Positions 52,914-63,332 of a stretch of DNA of 64,000 bases are shown piece by piece (positions within the stretch are counted from its first letter, which is position 1; each line of letters opens with the position of its first letter). A program made the position numbers and the translations under genes. The stretch is taken from the NCBI GenBank assembly GCA_019187405.1, contig JABAQZ010000006.1, positions 172,445 to 236,444 of the forward strand. Direction: 5' to 3'. The notes below the pieces were generated by a model, which saw only the letters and a program-made list of their open reading frames with translations, ran no database searches and was not told the DNA's origin. The DNA is from Ignavibacteria bacterium (GTDB taxonomy: Bacteria > Bacteroidota > Ignavibacteria > Tepidaquicellales > Tepidaquicellaceae).

Positions 52914-53420
52914 ATGTCTGTATTAAAGAGAAGAGATATTCGAATCAAAGTAATGCAGGTTTTGTATGCACAGCTGCTTTCCGGAGATCCTATCGACAAA
53001 GTTAAAAAAGATTTACTTTCTGACATTCCCGAAAAAGAAAACAAAGAATTTGCGAATGTACTAATCAAGTCAATCATTGATAATGAAAAACTTATTGATG
53101 ATTATATTCTTGAAAAAGTTAAAAATTGGGAAATGGAAAGAATATCGCTTCTCGACAAGATAATAATGAAAATCGGACTCGCCGAGCTTTTATACTTTCC
53201 CGATATTCCTCCAAAAGTTTCTATCAATGAAGCAATTGATATTGCAAAAGAATACTGTACAAAAAACAGCGGCAGATTTGTAAACGGAATACTCGATGCC
53301 ATACACGATGATCTGAAAAAAGAAAAGCTTCTGAATAAAAGCGGCAGAGGTCTCGTTAATTCAAAAAAGAAAAACAACAGCAATAATCTGCATCCGGAAG
53401 ATAATCATAAATCAAATTAG
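52914..53420 (+). CDS. nusB: Transcription antitermination factor NusB
   Basis: The 168-residue all-helical RNA-binding protein acts with NusE/S10 on rRNA operon antitermination. Markers are 'RDIRIKVMQVLYAQLLSGDP' at the N-terminus, 'ERISLLDKIIMKIGLAELLYFPDIPPKVSINEAIDIAKEY' in the core and 'GRFVNGILDAI' near the end. The C-terminal about 25 residues are a polar low-complexity tail (Lys, Asn and Ser) not found in most NusB. Confidence 0.96.
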   Translation: MSVLKRRDIRIKVMQVLYAQLLSGDPIDKVKKDLLSDIPEKENKEFANVLIKSIIDNEKLIDDYILEKVKNWEMERISLLDKIIMKIGLAELLYFPDIPPKVSINEAIDIAKEYCTKNSGRFVNGILDAIHDDLKKEKLLNKSGRGLVNSKKKNNSNNLHPEDNHKSN

Positions 53421-53456
53421 ATTTGTTCTTTAAAAACAATTCAGCTTAATTGCTTA

Positions 53457-54662
53457 TTGAAAAATAAATCTCGGATATTTATCTGGACTCTTTTCGACTT
53501 CGGCAATTCATCTTATGCCGTAATAATCGTTGCTTTCGTCTTTGCTGTTTTCTTTAAGGAAGTTGTAGTATCCGGCAAACCTGTCGGCGACTTTTACTGG
53601 TCTTTGGGCATAAACATATCAATGGTTATTGCCGCTGTATTAAACCCTGTTTGCGGGGCAATTGCGGATTATACTTCAAATAAAAAAAAGTTCTTATTCT
53701 TCTTTACATACCTTTGCATTATTTCTACAGCATTAATGTATTTTACTTCACAGGGAAGTATTCTGTTTGCTTTGATCCTTTTCATACTTTCTAATATTGG
53801 TTTTCAGGCAGGATTAACTTTTTATGATGCTTTCATACCTGAATTGACTGACTCTGATAACTATAACAAAATTTCCGGCTTGGGATACGGAGTAGGTTAT
53901 TTCGGCTCTTTGCTGTCAGTCTCTCTTGTTTTTCCATTTAAAGATAATCCGAATCTGCTGTTTCTGATTTGCGCGATTTTCTTTATGATATTTTCAATGC
54001 CTCTCTTCTTGTTTTTAAAAGAAAAAAAGGATGTCAAGGAAAATTTAAATGTTAGTTATGTAAGGTACGGATTTAAAAAAGTTGCCGATACTTTAAAAAA
54101 TGTAAACCGTTACAAAAACCTTAAGAACTTTCTGATTTCGTTTTTTCTGTACATAGATGCTGTAAATACAATTATTTTTTTCGCCGGTATTTATGCCAGC
54201 TCGACTCTGAAATTTGAAACTATGGAACTTGCTATATTTTTTCTTATAGTTCAGATTACCGCTATGATTGGCTCATTCTTTTTCGGATTCATAGGCGGTA
54301 AAATCGGTATTAAACGGTCAATATACATTAATTTAATCGTCTGGACATTGATCACACTCGCCGTATTTTTTACAAATGATAAAATATCATTTTATGTAAT
54401 AGGAGGATTTGCAGGCACTTTTCTCGGTTCATGCCAGAGTTTATCCAGAACATTAATGTCAATACTGATTCCAAAAGAATTTAAAACTGAATTTTTCGGA
54501 TTTTACGGGCTTTTTGAAAAAACTTCTACATTGCTCGGTCCGCTGACTTTTGGTTTGGTTTCTTGGATTACAAGTTCACAAAAATTTGCAGTTCTGTCTG
54601 TCGGAGTTTTTTTTATATTAGGAATGTTAGTATTAAGAAAAGTAAAAGAAAGGGAAACATAA
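53457..54662 (+). CDS. MFS transporter of the UMF1/Atg22-like family
   Basis: The 401-residue protein has about 11-12 membrane helices. The N-terminus 'WTLFDFGNSSYAVIIVAFVFAVFF' is the signature of the UMF1 family, distant relatives of the vacuolar effluxer Atg22; 'GLGYGVGYFGSL' and 'GTFLGSCQSLSRTLMSILIPKE' are further family blocks. The substrate is unknown, and amino acids are a common guess. The start is TTG, with the family motif beginning ten residues later. The following gene starts two bases after this stop. Confidence 0.9.
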   Translation: MKNKSRIFIWTLFDFGNSSYAVIIVAFVFAVFFKEVVVSGKPVGDFYWSLGINISMVIAAVLNPVCGAIADYTSNKKKFLFFFTYLCIISTALMYFTSQGSILFALILFILSNIGFQAGLTFYDAFIPELTDSDNYNKISGLGYGVGYFGSLLSVSLVFPFKDNPNLLFLICAIFFMIFSMPLFLFLKEKKDVKENLNVSYVRYGFKKVADTLKNVNRYKNLKNFLISFFLYIDAVNTIIFFAGIYASSTLKFETMELAIFFLIVQITAMIGSFFFGFIGGKIGIKRSIYINLIVWTLITLAVFFTNDKISFYVIGGFAGTFLGSCQSLSRTLMSILIPKEFKTEFFGFYGLFEKTSTLLGPLTFGLVSWITSSQKFAVLSVGVFFILGMLVLRKVKERET

Positions 54663-54663
54663 A

Positions 54664-55551
54664 TTGATAAATTCCAAAGAAAATACTATTGAAACAATAT
54701 CCGAACTGGACCACCTTGTAAAACTTCTCGATGATGAAGATGAAAATATTTATTCAAGCATTAAAGAGAGATTTATATTTCACGGTAACGATACAGCTTT
54801 GTTTCTGAAGAAATTTCTCAATGATGACAATAAGCTGATAAAAAAAAGAGCAGGTGAAATCATTACTGCCATCAATTTTGATAATTTGCGAAGCAGATTA
54901 ATTAAAACGGTAAACAGCGATGAAGAGCCAATAATAGAAAAACTCATGTTTTATCTTTCTGAATTCGGATTTCCCGGATTTAATGAAAAGCATTACAAAT
55001 CTTATCTGGATTCTTTAACCGTAAACGTAAAATCTGAAATTGCTTTAATAAAATCCGACATTGATGATATTAAATCGGAACTGCTTTTGACTAAAGTTTT
55101 AAACTATCTCACCATAACCGAAAAATACAAAGCAGACACAGCTGATAAAAACAACGCAGATATTTATTTTCTTAATAAAGTAATTGACAATAAATCCGGA
55201 AGCTATGAAACCCTGTCGGTTATTTACATGCTTGTTTTAAGACGACTCAAGTATCCCGTTTATGGAGTTAATCTTCCCGGTTACACAATTCTGAAATATG
55301 AAAAAGGTAATGAAGAGTATTTTATCGATCCATTTAAAAATAGTACCGTAATATCGAGAAAATCCCTTTCTGATTATGCAGAAAGCCTCGGTATTGATTC
55401 AGATGAAATGAAAAAATATTCTTATCTTGATAAAACCGGCGATAAGGAAATATTCCTGAAGATTCTCAGAAACCTTTCAGAAATATATACTTCTCAAAAC
55501 GATACAATTAAAGTTAATCAGATTGAAAACTTAATGCTTTGTCTTGTCTGA
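54664..55551 (+). CDS. SirB1/transglutaminase-like family protein
   Basis: The 295-residue cytoplasmic protein resembles the SirB1 family of transglutaminase-like proteins in its second half: 'YFLNKVIDNKSGSYETLSVIYMLVLRRLKYPVYGVNLPGYTIL', then 'EEYFIDPFKNSTVISRKSL'. The N-terminal half is helical, perhaps HEAT-like. The Cys-His-Asp triad of true transglutaminases is not visible, as usual in SirB1. The biochemical role is unknown. The apparent start is TTG, directly after the MFS stop, and its end overlaps the phospholipase D gene by 8 bp. Confidence 0.75.
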   Translation: MINSKENTIETISELDHLVKLLDDEDENIYSSIKERFIFHGNDTALFLKKFLNDDNKLIKKRAGEIITAINFDNLRSRLIKTVNSDEEPIIEKLMFYLSEFGFPGFNEKHYKSYLDSLTVNVKSEIALIKSDIDDIKSELLLTKVLNYLTITEKYKADTADKNNADIYFLNKVIDNKSGSYETLSVIYMLVLRRLKYPVYGVNLPGYTILKYEKGNEEYFIDPFKNSTVISRKSLSDYAESLGIDSDEMKKYSYLDKTGDKEIFLKILRNLSEIYTSQNDTIKVNQIENLMLCLV

Positions 55552-56794
55552 TCTGATTTTAAAATCTAAAACATTCCGGTTAGAATTAACCGTAAAAATA
55601 CTTTTTATATTTTTATTTATTTTTACCGGTTACTCTAATCACTTTGCAAAAGATGATTTTGAAATTGTCGAAAGTGTGCCAGTTGAAACTATGTTTGAAA
55701 ATTCTCCGCTGAATAGAACTGCCGAAGTATGGAAACAAATGATAAGAGAATCTAAGACTTCCATTTCCATTGAAACTTTTTATTTTGCAGATGAAATTAA
55801 TCAGCCGATGAATGAAATAATCGATGAACTGAAAGCTGCATCGGCAAGAGGTGTTCAAATCAGAATAATCGTTGATTCTTCTTTTTATTCGAGGAATGAT
55901 AAGTCGGTTGATTCACTGGAAGGATATGTAAACATAAGCATCAGAAAAATTCCGATGGGCAACATTGCCGGCGGAGTTATGCACGCAAAGTATTTCATTA
56001 CTGACAATGAAAATGTTTTCCTCGGCAGCCAGAATTTTGACTGGAGAGCTTTGATTCACATTCATGAAATCGGGGCAAGGATTAACAGCAAACGTCTTGC
56101 CGAAACATTTAACGCACTTTTCGAAAACGACTGGAATCTGTGCATTGGTAAAAATGAATCTGAGATTAATACATCCGTGGTTAATAAACATGACCCTGTA
56201 ATTTTACATTCTCAAAGATACGGACAAATGAAAATTTACCCTGCTTTCAGTCCACATAACCTGATCCTCAATGGAATGAGTGAAGAAGAAACTGAGTTGA
56301 CTGAAATTCTTGAAAAGACAAGAGATAGACTGCTAATACAAGTATATTCTTTTTCTCCGGCTGCAGGTAAAGAAAATTTTCAATACATGAAAATCGATTC
56401 CTTACTAAGAAATGCTGCAGGCAGAGGTGTGAAAATAAAATTGATTTTACCTAACTGGGCATTGAGAGATAAGTCAACCGACTTTTTAAAAAATTTGTCT
56501 TTGGTTGAAAATATTGAAATCAAAATCATTTCAATTCCAATATTCAGCGGTGGATTTATTCCTTACTCAAGAGTTGATCACAGCAAGTACTTTGTTTCTG
56601 ATGATAATATTTCATGGATAAGCACATCAAACTGGGAGTGGGGATATTTCAATAACTCCCGAAATGCAACTCTGATAATTGATAATGAGCAGGTTAACAG
56701 TGAACTTAAGTCTGTATTTTACAGAAGCTGGGATAGTCCATATTCTGAAATCATTGATGTAAATAAAACCTATGAACCCGTAAAGAGGTATTGA
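55544..56794 (+). CDS. Phospholipase D-family protein, exported or membrane-anchored
   Basis: The 416-residue protein has an N-terminal hydrophobic segment (about 17-32) that acts as signal or anchor. Two PLD half-domains follow, each with an HxK motif: 'MHAKYFITDNENVFLGSQNFDWR' and 'DHSKYFVSDDNISWISTSNWEWG'. The paired motifs, with Asn in place of the usual second part, resemble PLD3/PLD4-like and viral K4/p37-type proteins more than cardiolipin synthases. The substrate could be phospholipid or nucleic acid. The predicted TTG start overlaps the previous gene by 8 bp, so translation may be coupled. Confidence 0.88.
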   Translation: MSDLILKSKTFRLELTVKILFIFLFIFTGYSNHFAKDDFEIVESVPVETMFENSPLNRTAEVWKQMIRESKTSISIETFYFADEINQPMNEIIDELKAASARGVQIRIIVDSSFYSRNDKSVDSLEGYVNISIRKIPMGNIAGGVMHAKYFITDNENVFLGSQNFDWRALIHIHEIGARINSKRLAETFNALFENDWNLCIGKNESEINTSVVNKHDPVILHSQRYGQMKIYPAFSPHNLILNGMSEEETELTEILEKTRDRLLIQVYSFSPAAGKENFQYMKIDSLLRNAAGRGVKIKLILPNWALRDKSTDFLKNLSLVENIEIKIISIPIFSGGFIPYSRVDHSKYFVSDDNISWISTSNWEWGYFNNSRNATLIIDNEQVNSELKSVFYRSWDSPYSEIIDVNKTYEPVKRY

Positions 56795-56837
56795 TAATAT
56801 TTATGAAAAAAACATCTATGAGAATTTTTACAAACAA

Positions 56838-56874
56838 AAAAACCTCCCGATAAAATATATATCAAAAGGTTTTT
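56838..56874 (+). terminator. Weak inverted repeat after the phospholipase D gene
   Basis: aaaaacct (56838-56845) pairs with aggttttt (56867-56874) around a 21-nt loop. It could be a weak terminator between the PLD gene and the opposing tRNA-Leu. Confidence 0.3.
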
Positions 56875-56879
56875 CTTTG

Positions 56880-56965
56880 TGCCCGAGATCGGAATCGAAC
56901 CGATACTGCCTTTACAGGCAACAGGATTTTAAGTCCTGCGCGTCTACCTATTCCGCCACCCGGGC
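56880..56965 (-). tRNA. tRNA-Leu (anticodon TAA)
   Basis: The 86-nt class II cloverleaf on the minus strand has acceptor stem GCCCGGG/CTCGGGC, anticodon stem CAGGA/TCCTG with loop CTTAAAA (anticodon TAA), a long variable arm (TTGCCTGTAAAGGCA), and T-arm ATCGG-TTCGATT-CCGAT. The discriminator is A. CCA is not encoded. Confidence 0.95.
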
Positions 56966-57263
56966 TTTACGGATACCAAATTCGCTAATTTAAGTATTAA
57001 TTACAATTCACATTTTTTTTAACGGTTGCACATTTTTTTTCTAAATTAACATTGTTTGTAAAATCCGGATTTATCAGACATTCGCAGAATTAATTGCTAA
57101 TAATTTCCATTTTGAATTTATAAAAAAAAATTAAGACATTTCGAAAAGTAAAAGTTTTTTTGGATTTCAGATAATAAATATTCAGATAAAAAAGATAATT
57201 ATCTAACTACATTTATTGTCGAATTGTATTAAAGAATTAAAAATAATAAGTTATTTACAATTT

Positions 57264-57743
57264 ATGAACAACAAGGAATTCAGAACAGGCATCGGGTATG
57301 ATGTCCACAGATTTGCATCAGGAAGGAAATTGATTCTTGGCGGCGTGGAAATTCCGCATAAGCTGGGACTGACCGGACATTCCGATGCAGATGTTCTTCT
57401 TCATGCAATATGCGATTCATTATTAGGCGCTGCCGGATATGCCGATATAGGAAATCAATTTCCGAATACAGATGATAAATACAAAAACATTTCAAGCCTG
57501 ATACTACTTTCGGAGACATACAAATTACTCTCGGATAGCAATTGGAAAATAAGCAATGTCGACAGCATAGTTATTCTTGAAGAACCTAAAATCAGCAGCT
57601 TCATTCCTCAAATGAAAAAAAAAATTTCTGATATTTTGCATACTGACAATATTTCAGTCAAAGCCACAACTTCGGAAGGTATGGGATTTATAGGTAATAA
57701 AGAAGGATGCGCGGCATATTCCACTGCATTAATTTTCAGATAA
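57264..57743 (+). CDS. ispF: 2-C-methyl-D-erythritol 2,4-cyclodiphosphate synthase
   Basis: The protein has 159 residues from the ATG at 57264, the family length. It makes the cyclic diphosphate of the MEP isoprenoid pathway. Zinc ligands are in 'GIGYDVHRF' (Asp, His) and 'GHSDADVLLHAICDSLLG' (His); 'KATTSEGMGFIGNKEGCAAYST' completes the active site. A frame extension to a TTG at 57216 adds a leader not seen in the family and is rejected. It starts a plus-strand run with PAP2 and lnt. Confidence 0.97.
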   Translation: MNNKEFRTGIGYDVHRFASGRKLILGGVEIPHKLGLTGHSDADVLLHAICDSLLGAAGYADIGNQFPNTDDKYKNISSLILLSETYKLLSDSNWKISNVDSIVILEEPKISSFIPQMKKKISDILHTDNISVKATTSEGMGFIGNKEGCAAYSTALIFR

Positions 57744-57758
57744 ACCATATTTTATATT

Positions 57759-58310
57759 TTGGAACTTCTGCTTAACGCCGATAAATTTTTATTTTACTTT
57801 GTAAATAAAACTCTTGCTAATCCTTTAACGGATAAACTGATGCCTTTTATTACTGAAAGGGACAATTGGTTTATCTTTTATATCCTGATATGGATTTATT
57901 TGTTTTTTTTCGGAGGAAGAAAAGGAAAAGTCTCCGCGGTTCTGATATTGATACTTATATTAATCACTGATCAGTTCTCTGATAATATTGTAAAGCCTTT
58001 CATACACAGAATCAGACCTTGTAATGAGCTTTCGGGAGTTCATCTGCTGACAGGATGCACGGAATCATTTTCATTTCCTTCAAACCATGCCGTTAACAAT
58101 TTTGCCGCTGCTTATATGTTTTCTCATTTTTATCCGAAAGTAAAATACTTACTGTATATCGGCGCACTCATAGTAGCTTCATCGAGAGTATTCTGCGGAG
58201 TTCATTACCCATCAGATATTATTGGAGGCGCATTCATCGGAATAATTTTTGCTTTTGCATTAATTTATGTTTGGAATATCTTAAACAATAGAATACATAT
58301 TCTAAAATAG
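57759..58310 (+). CDS. PAP2-family membrane phosphatase
   Basis: The 183-residue protein has about five helices and the three phosphatase motifs: 'KPFIHRIRP' (KX6RP), 'SFPSNHAVNN' (PSGH variant PSNH) and 'SRVFCGVHYPSDIIGG'. The length and layout suit an undecaprenyl-pyrophosphate phosphatase (BcrC-like) or a lipid A phosphatase acting on the periplasmic side. The apparent start is TTG. It lies 15 bp after ispF and 9 bp before lnt, giving a small isoprenoid/lipid operon. Confidence 0.9.
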   Translation: MELLLNADKFLFYFVNKTLANPLTDKLMPFITERDNWFIFYILIWIYLFFFGGRKGKVSAVLILILILITDQFSDNIVKPFIHRIRPCNELSGVHLLTGCTESFSFPSNHAVNNFAAAYMFSHFYPKVKYLLYIGALIVASSRVFCGVHYPSDIIGGAFIGIIFAFALIYVWNILNNRIHILK

Positions 58311-58319
58311 ATTTTCTAC

Positions 58320-59969
58320 TTGCTGAAAAAATTTAACATAAAACTATTTCTCCGGCTTCTGATTTCCGGTGTGTTATACGGACTCTCTTATCCTCCATTT
58401 GATTTGTACTTTCTGATGTTTTTTTCATTTGCCTTTATTATAAATCTTGCTTCAAACGGCAGGTCAATCGGAAATTTGTTTTTTAATTCTTACTTCATGT
58501 TTTTCTGTGCATGTCTCGTTGCTGTTTCGTGGATATCGCTCAGCGGAATTGGAGAAAATGCTGATCCGTTTCTGATACTCGCAGGTTTTTTTGTACTCAT
58601 TGTTTATCCACTATTCTTTGTAATACCGACGCTTGTGTTTAATTTCATTTCAAAAAATTTTTTCGGTAAAAATAAAACTCGGGTACTTTTTCTTCTTCCG
58701 TTTATCTGGACTGCATTTGAATATCTCCTTTCGTTGGGTCAAATCAGTTTTCCTTGGCTTATGGCAGGCAACTCACAATCTTACAATCTTGCTAAAATTC
58801 AGTTTGCGGAATATACGGGAGTTTTCGGAGTATCTTTCTGGATTTGCATGGTAAGTGTTGTTTTGCTGATAATTTACAGAGAATTTAAATATAATCTTAC
58901 CGGAGCAATTTTCTTCAAAAAGGCATTGCTTATTATTATTCTTGCAGTAATCTATTTTACGCCTGATTTGTTTACTTATTTTTCAAAATCACTTAAATCA
59001 TATTCAGGTAATAAATTTGATAAAGAAATTTCTGTCGGCATTGTTCAGCCGAATATCGATCCGTGGGTCAAATGGGGTGGCAAACAGAATGAACTCATAG
59101 ATAATTACATCAATGACATTAACCTTTTAAACCGGGAAGTAAACAGCTTAAAGCTAATACTTCTTCCTGAAACTGCGCTTCCTTATTATTTCAGAGAAAA
59201 TATTTTCCATCAAAATTATATCAAGCTAAAAGACTTATGCGACAGCATAAATATTCCCGTTCTCATCGGAACTCCGGATTTAAATTATTATTTGGACGAA
59301 TCTACAGCTCCTCCCGATGCAAAGATTATGAGTTTGTCAAAGAAGAAATACGATACATACAACTCTGCTTTTTTATTCGAACCCGGAAAAGCAAAAGATG
59401 AATTCCAGAAACATTACAAAATTAAGCTTGTTATCGGAAGTGAAAGAATGCCTTATCAGGAATTACTCCCGTTTACGAAAAGTCTTGTGGAATGGGGAGT
59501 TGGATTAAGCAGCTGGCAGATCGGCAAAGATACAAATATTTTTATACTAAAAGACGGAAGCAAATTTAATACCGCAATTTGTTATGAATCAGTTTACCCC
59601 GGATTCTTTGCGGACTTTGTCAAGAAAGGCGCGGAGTTTTCTGTTATTATAACAAATGACGGATGGTGGGGTAAGCTTGCGGGAACTTATCAACATAACA
59701 GGTTTGCTGTTTTTAGAGCAGTTGAAAACCGGAGATGGATTGCCAGATGCGCAAATACGGGAGTTTCATGTTTTATTGATGCATACGGAAATTATTACGA
59801 TGAAACAAAAATTGATGAAAGGAAAAACATCTCTATGTCTGTCGGAAAAAATGACAAGCAGACATTTTATACAGTAAATGGAGATTTGTTCTCGGTTATT
59901 TGTTCTTATATCACCGCAGCATTTCTGCTTGCGGCTTTAATCAAAAGATTCTTTACCTCCAGAGATTGA
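58320..59969 (+). CDS. lnt: Apolipoprotein N-acyltransferase
   Basis: The 549-residue protein has an N-terminal multi-helix membrane domain followed by a periplasmic nitrilase-like domain. It adds the third acyl chain to lipoproteins. The catalytic Glu is in 'LLPETALPYY', the Lys probably in 'FQKHYKIKLVIGSERMP' (where most Lnt read HLVPFGE), and the Cys in 'AICYESVYPG'. The start is TTG. The last 17 bp overlap the converging HU-like gene. The lipoproteins in this window are natural substrates. Confidence 0.93.
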   Translation: MLKKFNIKLFLRLLISGVLYGLSYPPFDLYFLMFFSFAFIINLASNGRSIGNLFFNSYFMFFCACLVAVSWISLSGIGENADPFLILAGFFVLIVYPLFFVIPTLVFNFISKNFFGKNKTRVLFLLPFIWTAFEYLLSLGQISFPWLMAGNSQSYNLAKIQFAEYTGVFGVSFWICMVSVVLLIIYREFKYNLTGAIFFKKALLIIILAVIYFTPDLFTYFSKSLKSYSGNKFDKEISVGIVQPNIDPWVKWGGKQNELIDNYINDINLLNREVNSLKLILLPETALPYYFRENIFHQNYIKLKDLCDSINIPVLIGTPDLNYYLDESTAPPDAKIMSLSKKKYDTYNSAFLFEPGKAKDEFQKHYKIKLVIGSERMPYQELLPFTKSLVEWGVGLSSWQIGKDTNIFILKDGSKFNTAICYESVYPGFFADFVKKGAEFSVIITNDGWWGKLAGTYQHNRFAVFRAVENRRWIARCANTGVSCFIDAYGNYYDETKIDERKNISMSVGKNDKQTFYTVNGDLFSVICSYITAAFLLAALIKRFFTSRD

Positions 59970-60735
59970 TATCTGAAAGTGGCTTTGACTTTATACTCAG
60001 CTCCGTTATCTCTCTATGAAGTTTTAGTAATTCATCTGAAATCAGCTTCCTAAGATTTAAGTTCATCTTCTTTGTCTCGGATTCTATATCTTGAAACCCT
60101 GTTTTTTCATTGCTTGATTCTTTAATTTTATTTCTAAAGTCATCACTTATTTTAAAATCAAATTTTTCTTTTTCTTCAAAAGCATCCGGCTTTTGTATGT
60201 AGATTTTCCGAACTTTGAGATTATCATAATCGCGGTTTATCTTTGATTTAACATAATCTGAATTTCTTAGAATAACTTCAGTCTGTTTTCCGTCAGCGCC
60301 CAGCGTAACCAATTTGAACTCTCCAATCACACCCGATTTGAATTTCTTATTTTTCAGAAGACATTCCCTAACACCGGAAATAATGATTTCAAATATTTCA
60401 GTTGCCTCACTTTCGGTAAGCAGAAATTTAAGCATCAATTCATTCATTATATTCTCCGAAATTGATTTTCTCCGAGCAGCTTCCGCAATAATTCCGAATT
60501 CAAAAAGCAAATAATTTAACGGAGGTATAACGATGTAAACATTGCTCTTATCTTCGATAATTCTCATTCTGCTTTTCTTGAGACAAAATTCGCCCAGCCC
60601 GTTAATATATGCCGATTTGTTTTTAATTGCTTCCCTGATAATGGAAATAAAAATATAATCAGCTATTTCATTTATCTTTTTTTTCTTATATCCAGTTTTG
60701 ACAGCCGCTGACTTTATTATTTTCTTTTTATTCAT
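59953..60735 (-). CDS. Protein with two HU-like DNA-binding domains
   Basis: The protein has 260 residues. Residues 1-about 60 resemble HU: 'KKIIKSAAVKTGYKKKKINEIADYIFISIIREAIKN', then 'INGLGEFCLKKSRMRI', with the helix-turn-helix and the start of the arm. Residues about 92-160 repeat the pattern ('MLKFLLTESEATEIFEIIISGVRECLLKNKKFKSGVIGEFKLV'). The C-terminal 90 residues are charged and likely helical. Tandem HU-like proteins occur in Bacteroidota as HU-related or sporadic DNA-binding proteins. The DNA-intercalating Pro of the HU arms is not obvious. It overlaps lnt by 17 bp and follows the sulfoxide reductase gene by a single codon boundary. Confidence 0.7.
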   Translation of the reverse strand: MNKKKIIKSAAVKTGYKKKKINEIADYIFISIIREAIKNKSAYINGLGEFCLKKSRMRIIEDKSNVYIVIPPLNYLLFEFGIIAEAARRKSISENIMNELMLKFLLTESEATEIFEIIISGVRECLLKNKKFKSGVIGEFKLVTLGADGKQTEVILRNSDYVKSKINRDYDNLKVRKIYIQKPDAFEEKEKFDFKISDDFRNKIKESSNEKTGFQDIESETKKMNLNLRKLISDELLKLHREITELSIKSKPLSDINLWR

Positions 60736-61224
60736 TCAGAATATTTTTAATAATTTCTGAACAATCTTTTCAAGATAAAATTTATCTGTATCGTCAAAAT
60801 TTGATAGTATATCGCTGTCAATGTCGAGCGCTCCGAGAGTCTTGTCTTCTTTTATAATGGGAACGACTATCTCCGACCTTGACATTGAATCGCACACAAT
60901 ATGCCCGGGAAATTTATCCACATCATGAACAATTACGGTCTCTCTTCGTTCTGCCGCAGCACCGCATACTCCCTCACCGAATTTAATTCTTGTGCATGCA
61001 ACTCTTCCCTGAAACGGTCCGAGCACAAGTTCGTTTTCATTTTCCGTAAGATAAAACCCTGTCCAGAGAAAATTATCCATTGAGTATTTCAGCGCCGATG
61101 CCGTATTTCCAAGATTTGCGATTATATTATTTTCACTTTCAATCAATGCATCAATCTGATTAAGCAAAAGTCTATACTTTCCTTCTTTGTTTAAACTTTC
61201 ATTGGTTGTGATGCTAAATGCCAT
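60736..61224 (-). CDS. msrC: Free-methionine-(R)-sulfoxide reductase (GAF domain)
   Basis: The 162-residue GAF domain enzyme repairs free methionine-R-sulfoxide using thioredoxin. The active-site Cys set is intact: 'GRVACTRIKFGEGVCGAAAE' (two Cys) and 'GHIVCDSMSRSEIVVP' (catalytic Cys). 'NFLWTGFYL' and 'LVLGPFQG' are family motifs. It has the usual length. It lies 4 bp downstream of ligA and directly upstream of the HU-like gene, all on the minus strand. Confidence 0.93.
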   Translation of the reverse strand: MAFSITTNESLNKEGKYRLLLNQIDALIESENNIIANLGNTASALKYSMDNFLWTGFYLTENENELVLGPFQGRVACTRIKFGEGVCGAAAERRETVIVHDVDKFPGHIVCDSMSRSEIVVPIIKEDKTLGALDIDSDILSNFDDTDKFYLEKIVQKLLKIF

Positions 61225-61228
61225 AGTA

Positions 61229-63250
<2,022 letters not shown>

Positions 63251-63332
63251 TTAGTAAAACAAAGACATAAATACGGACTGTGCGACTGACTGAAAAGTGA
63301 GATGAACAAAAAGTAAAAGAATGAAAATGTAA

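Noticed and set aside
57216-57263. N-terminal extension of IspF
   Set aside because: The extra residues are not found in the family; the ATG at 57264 gives the normal 159-residue length.
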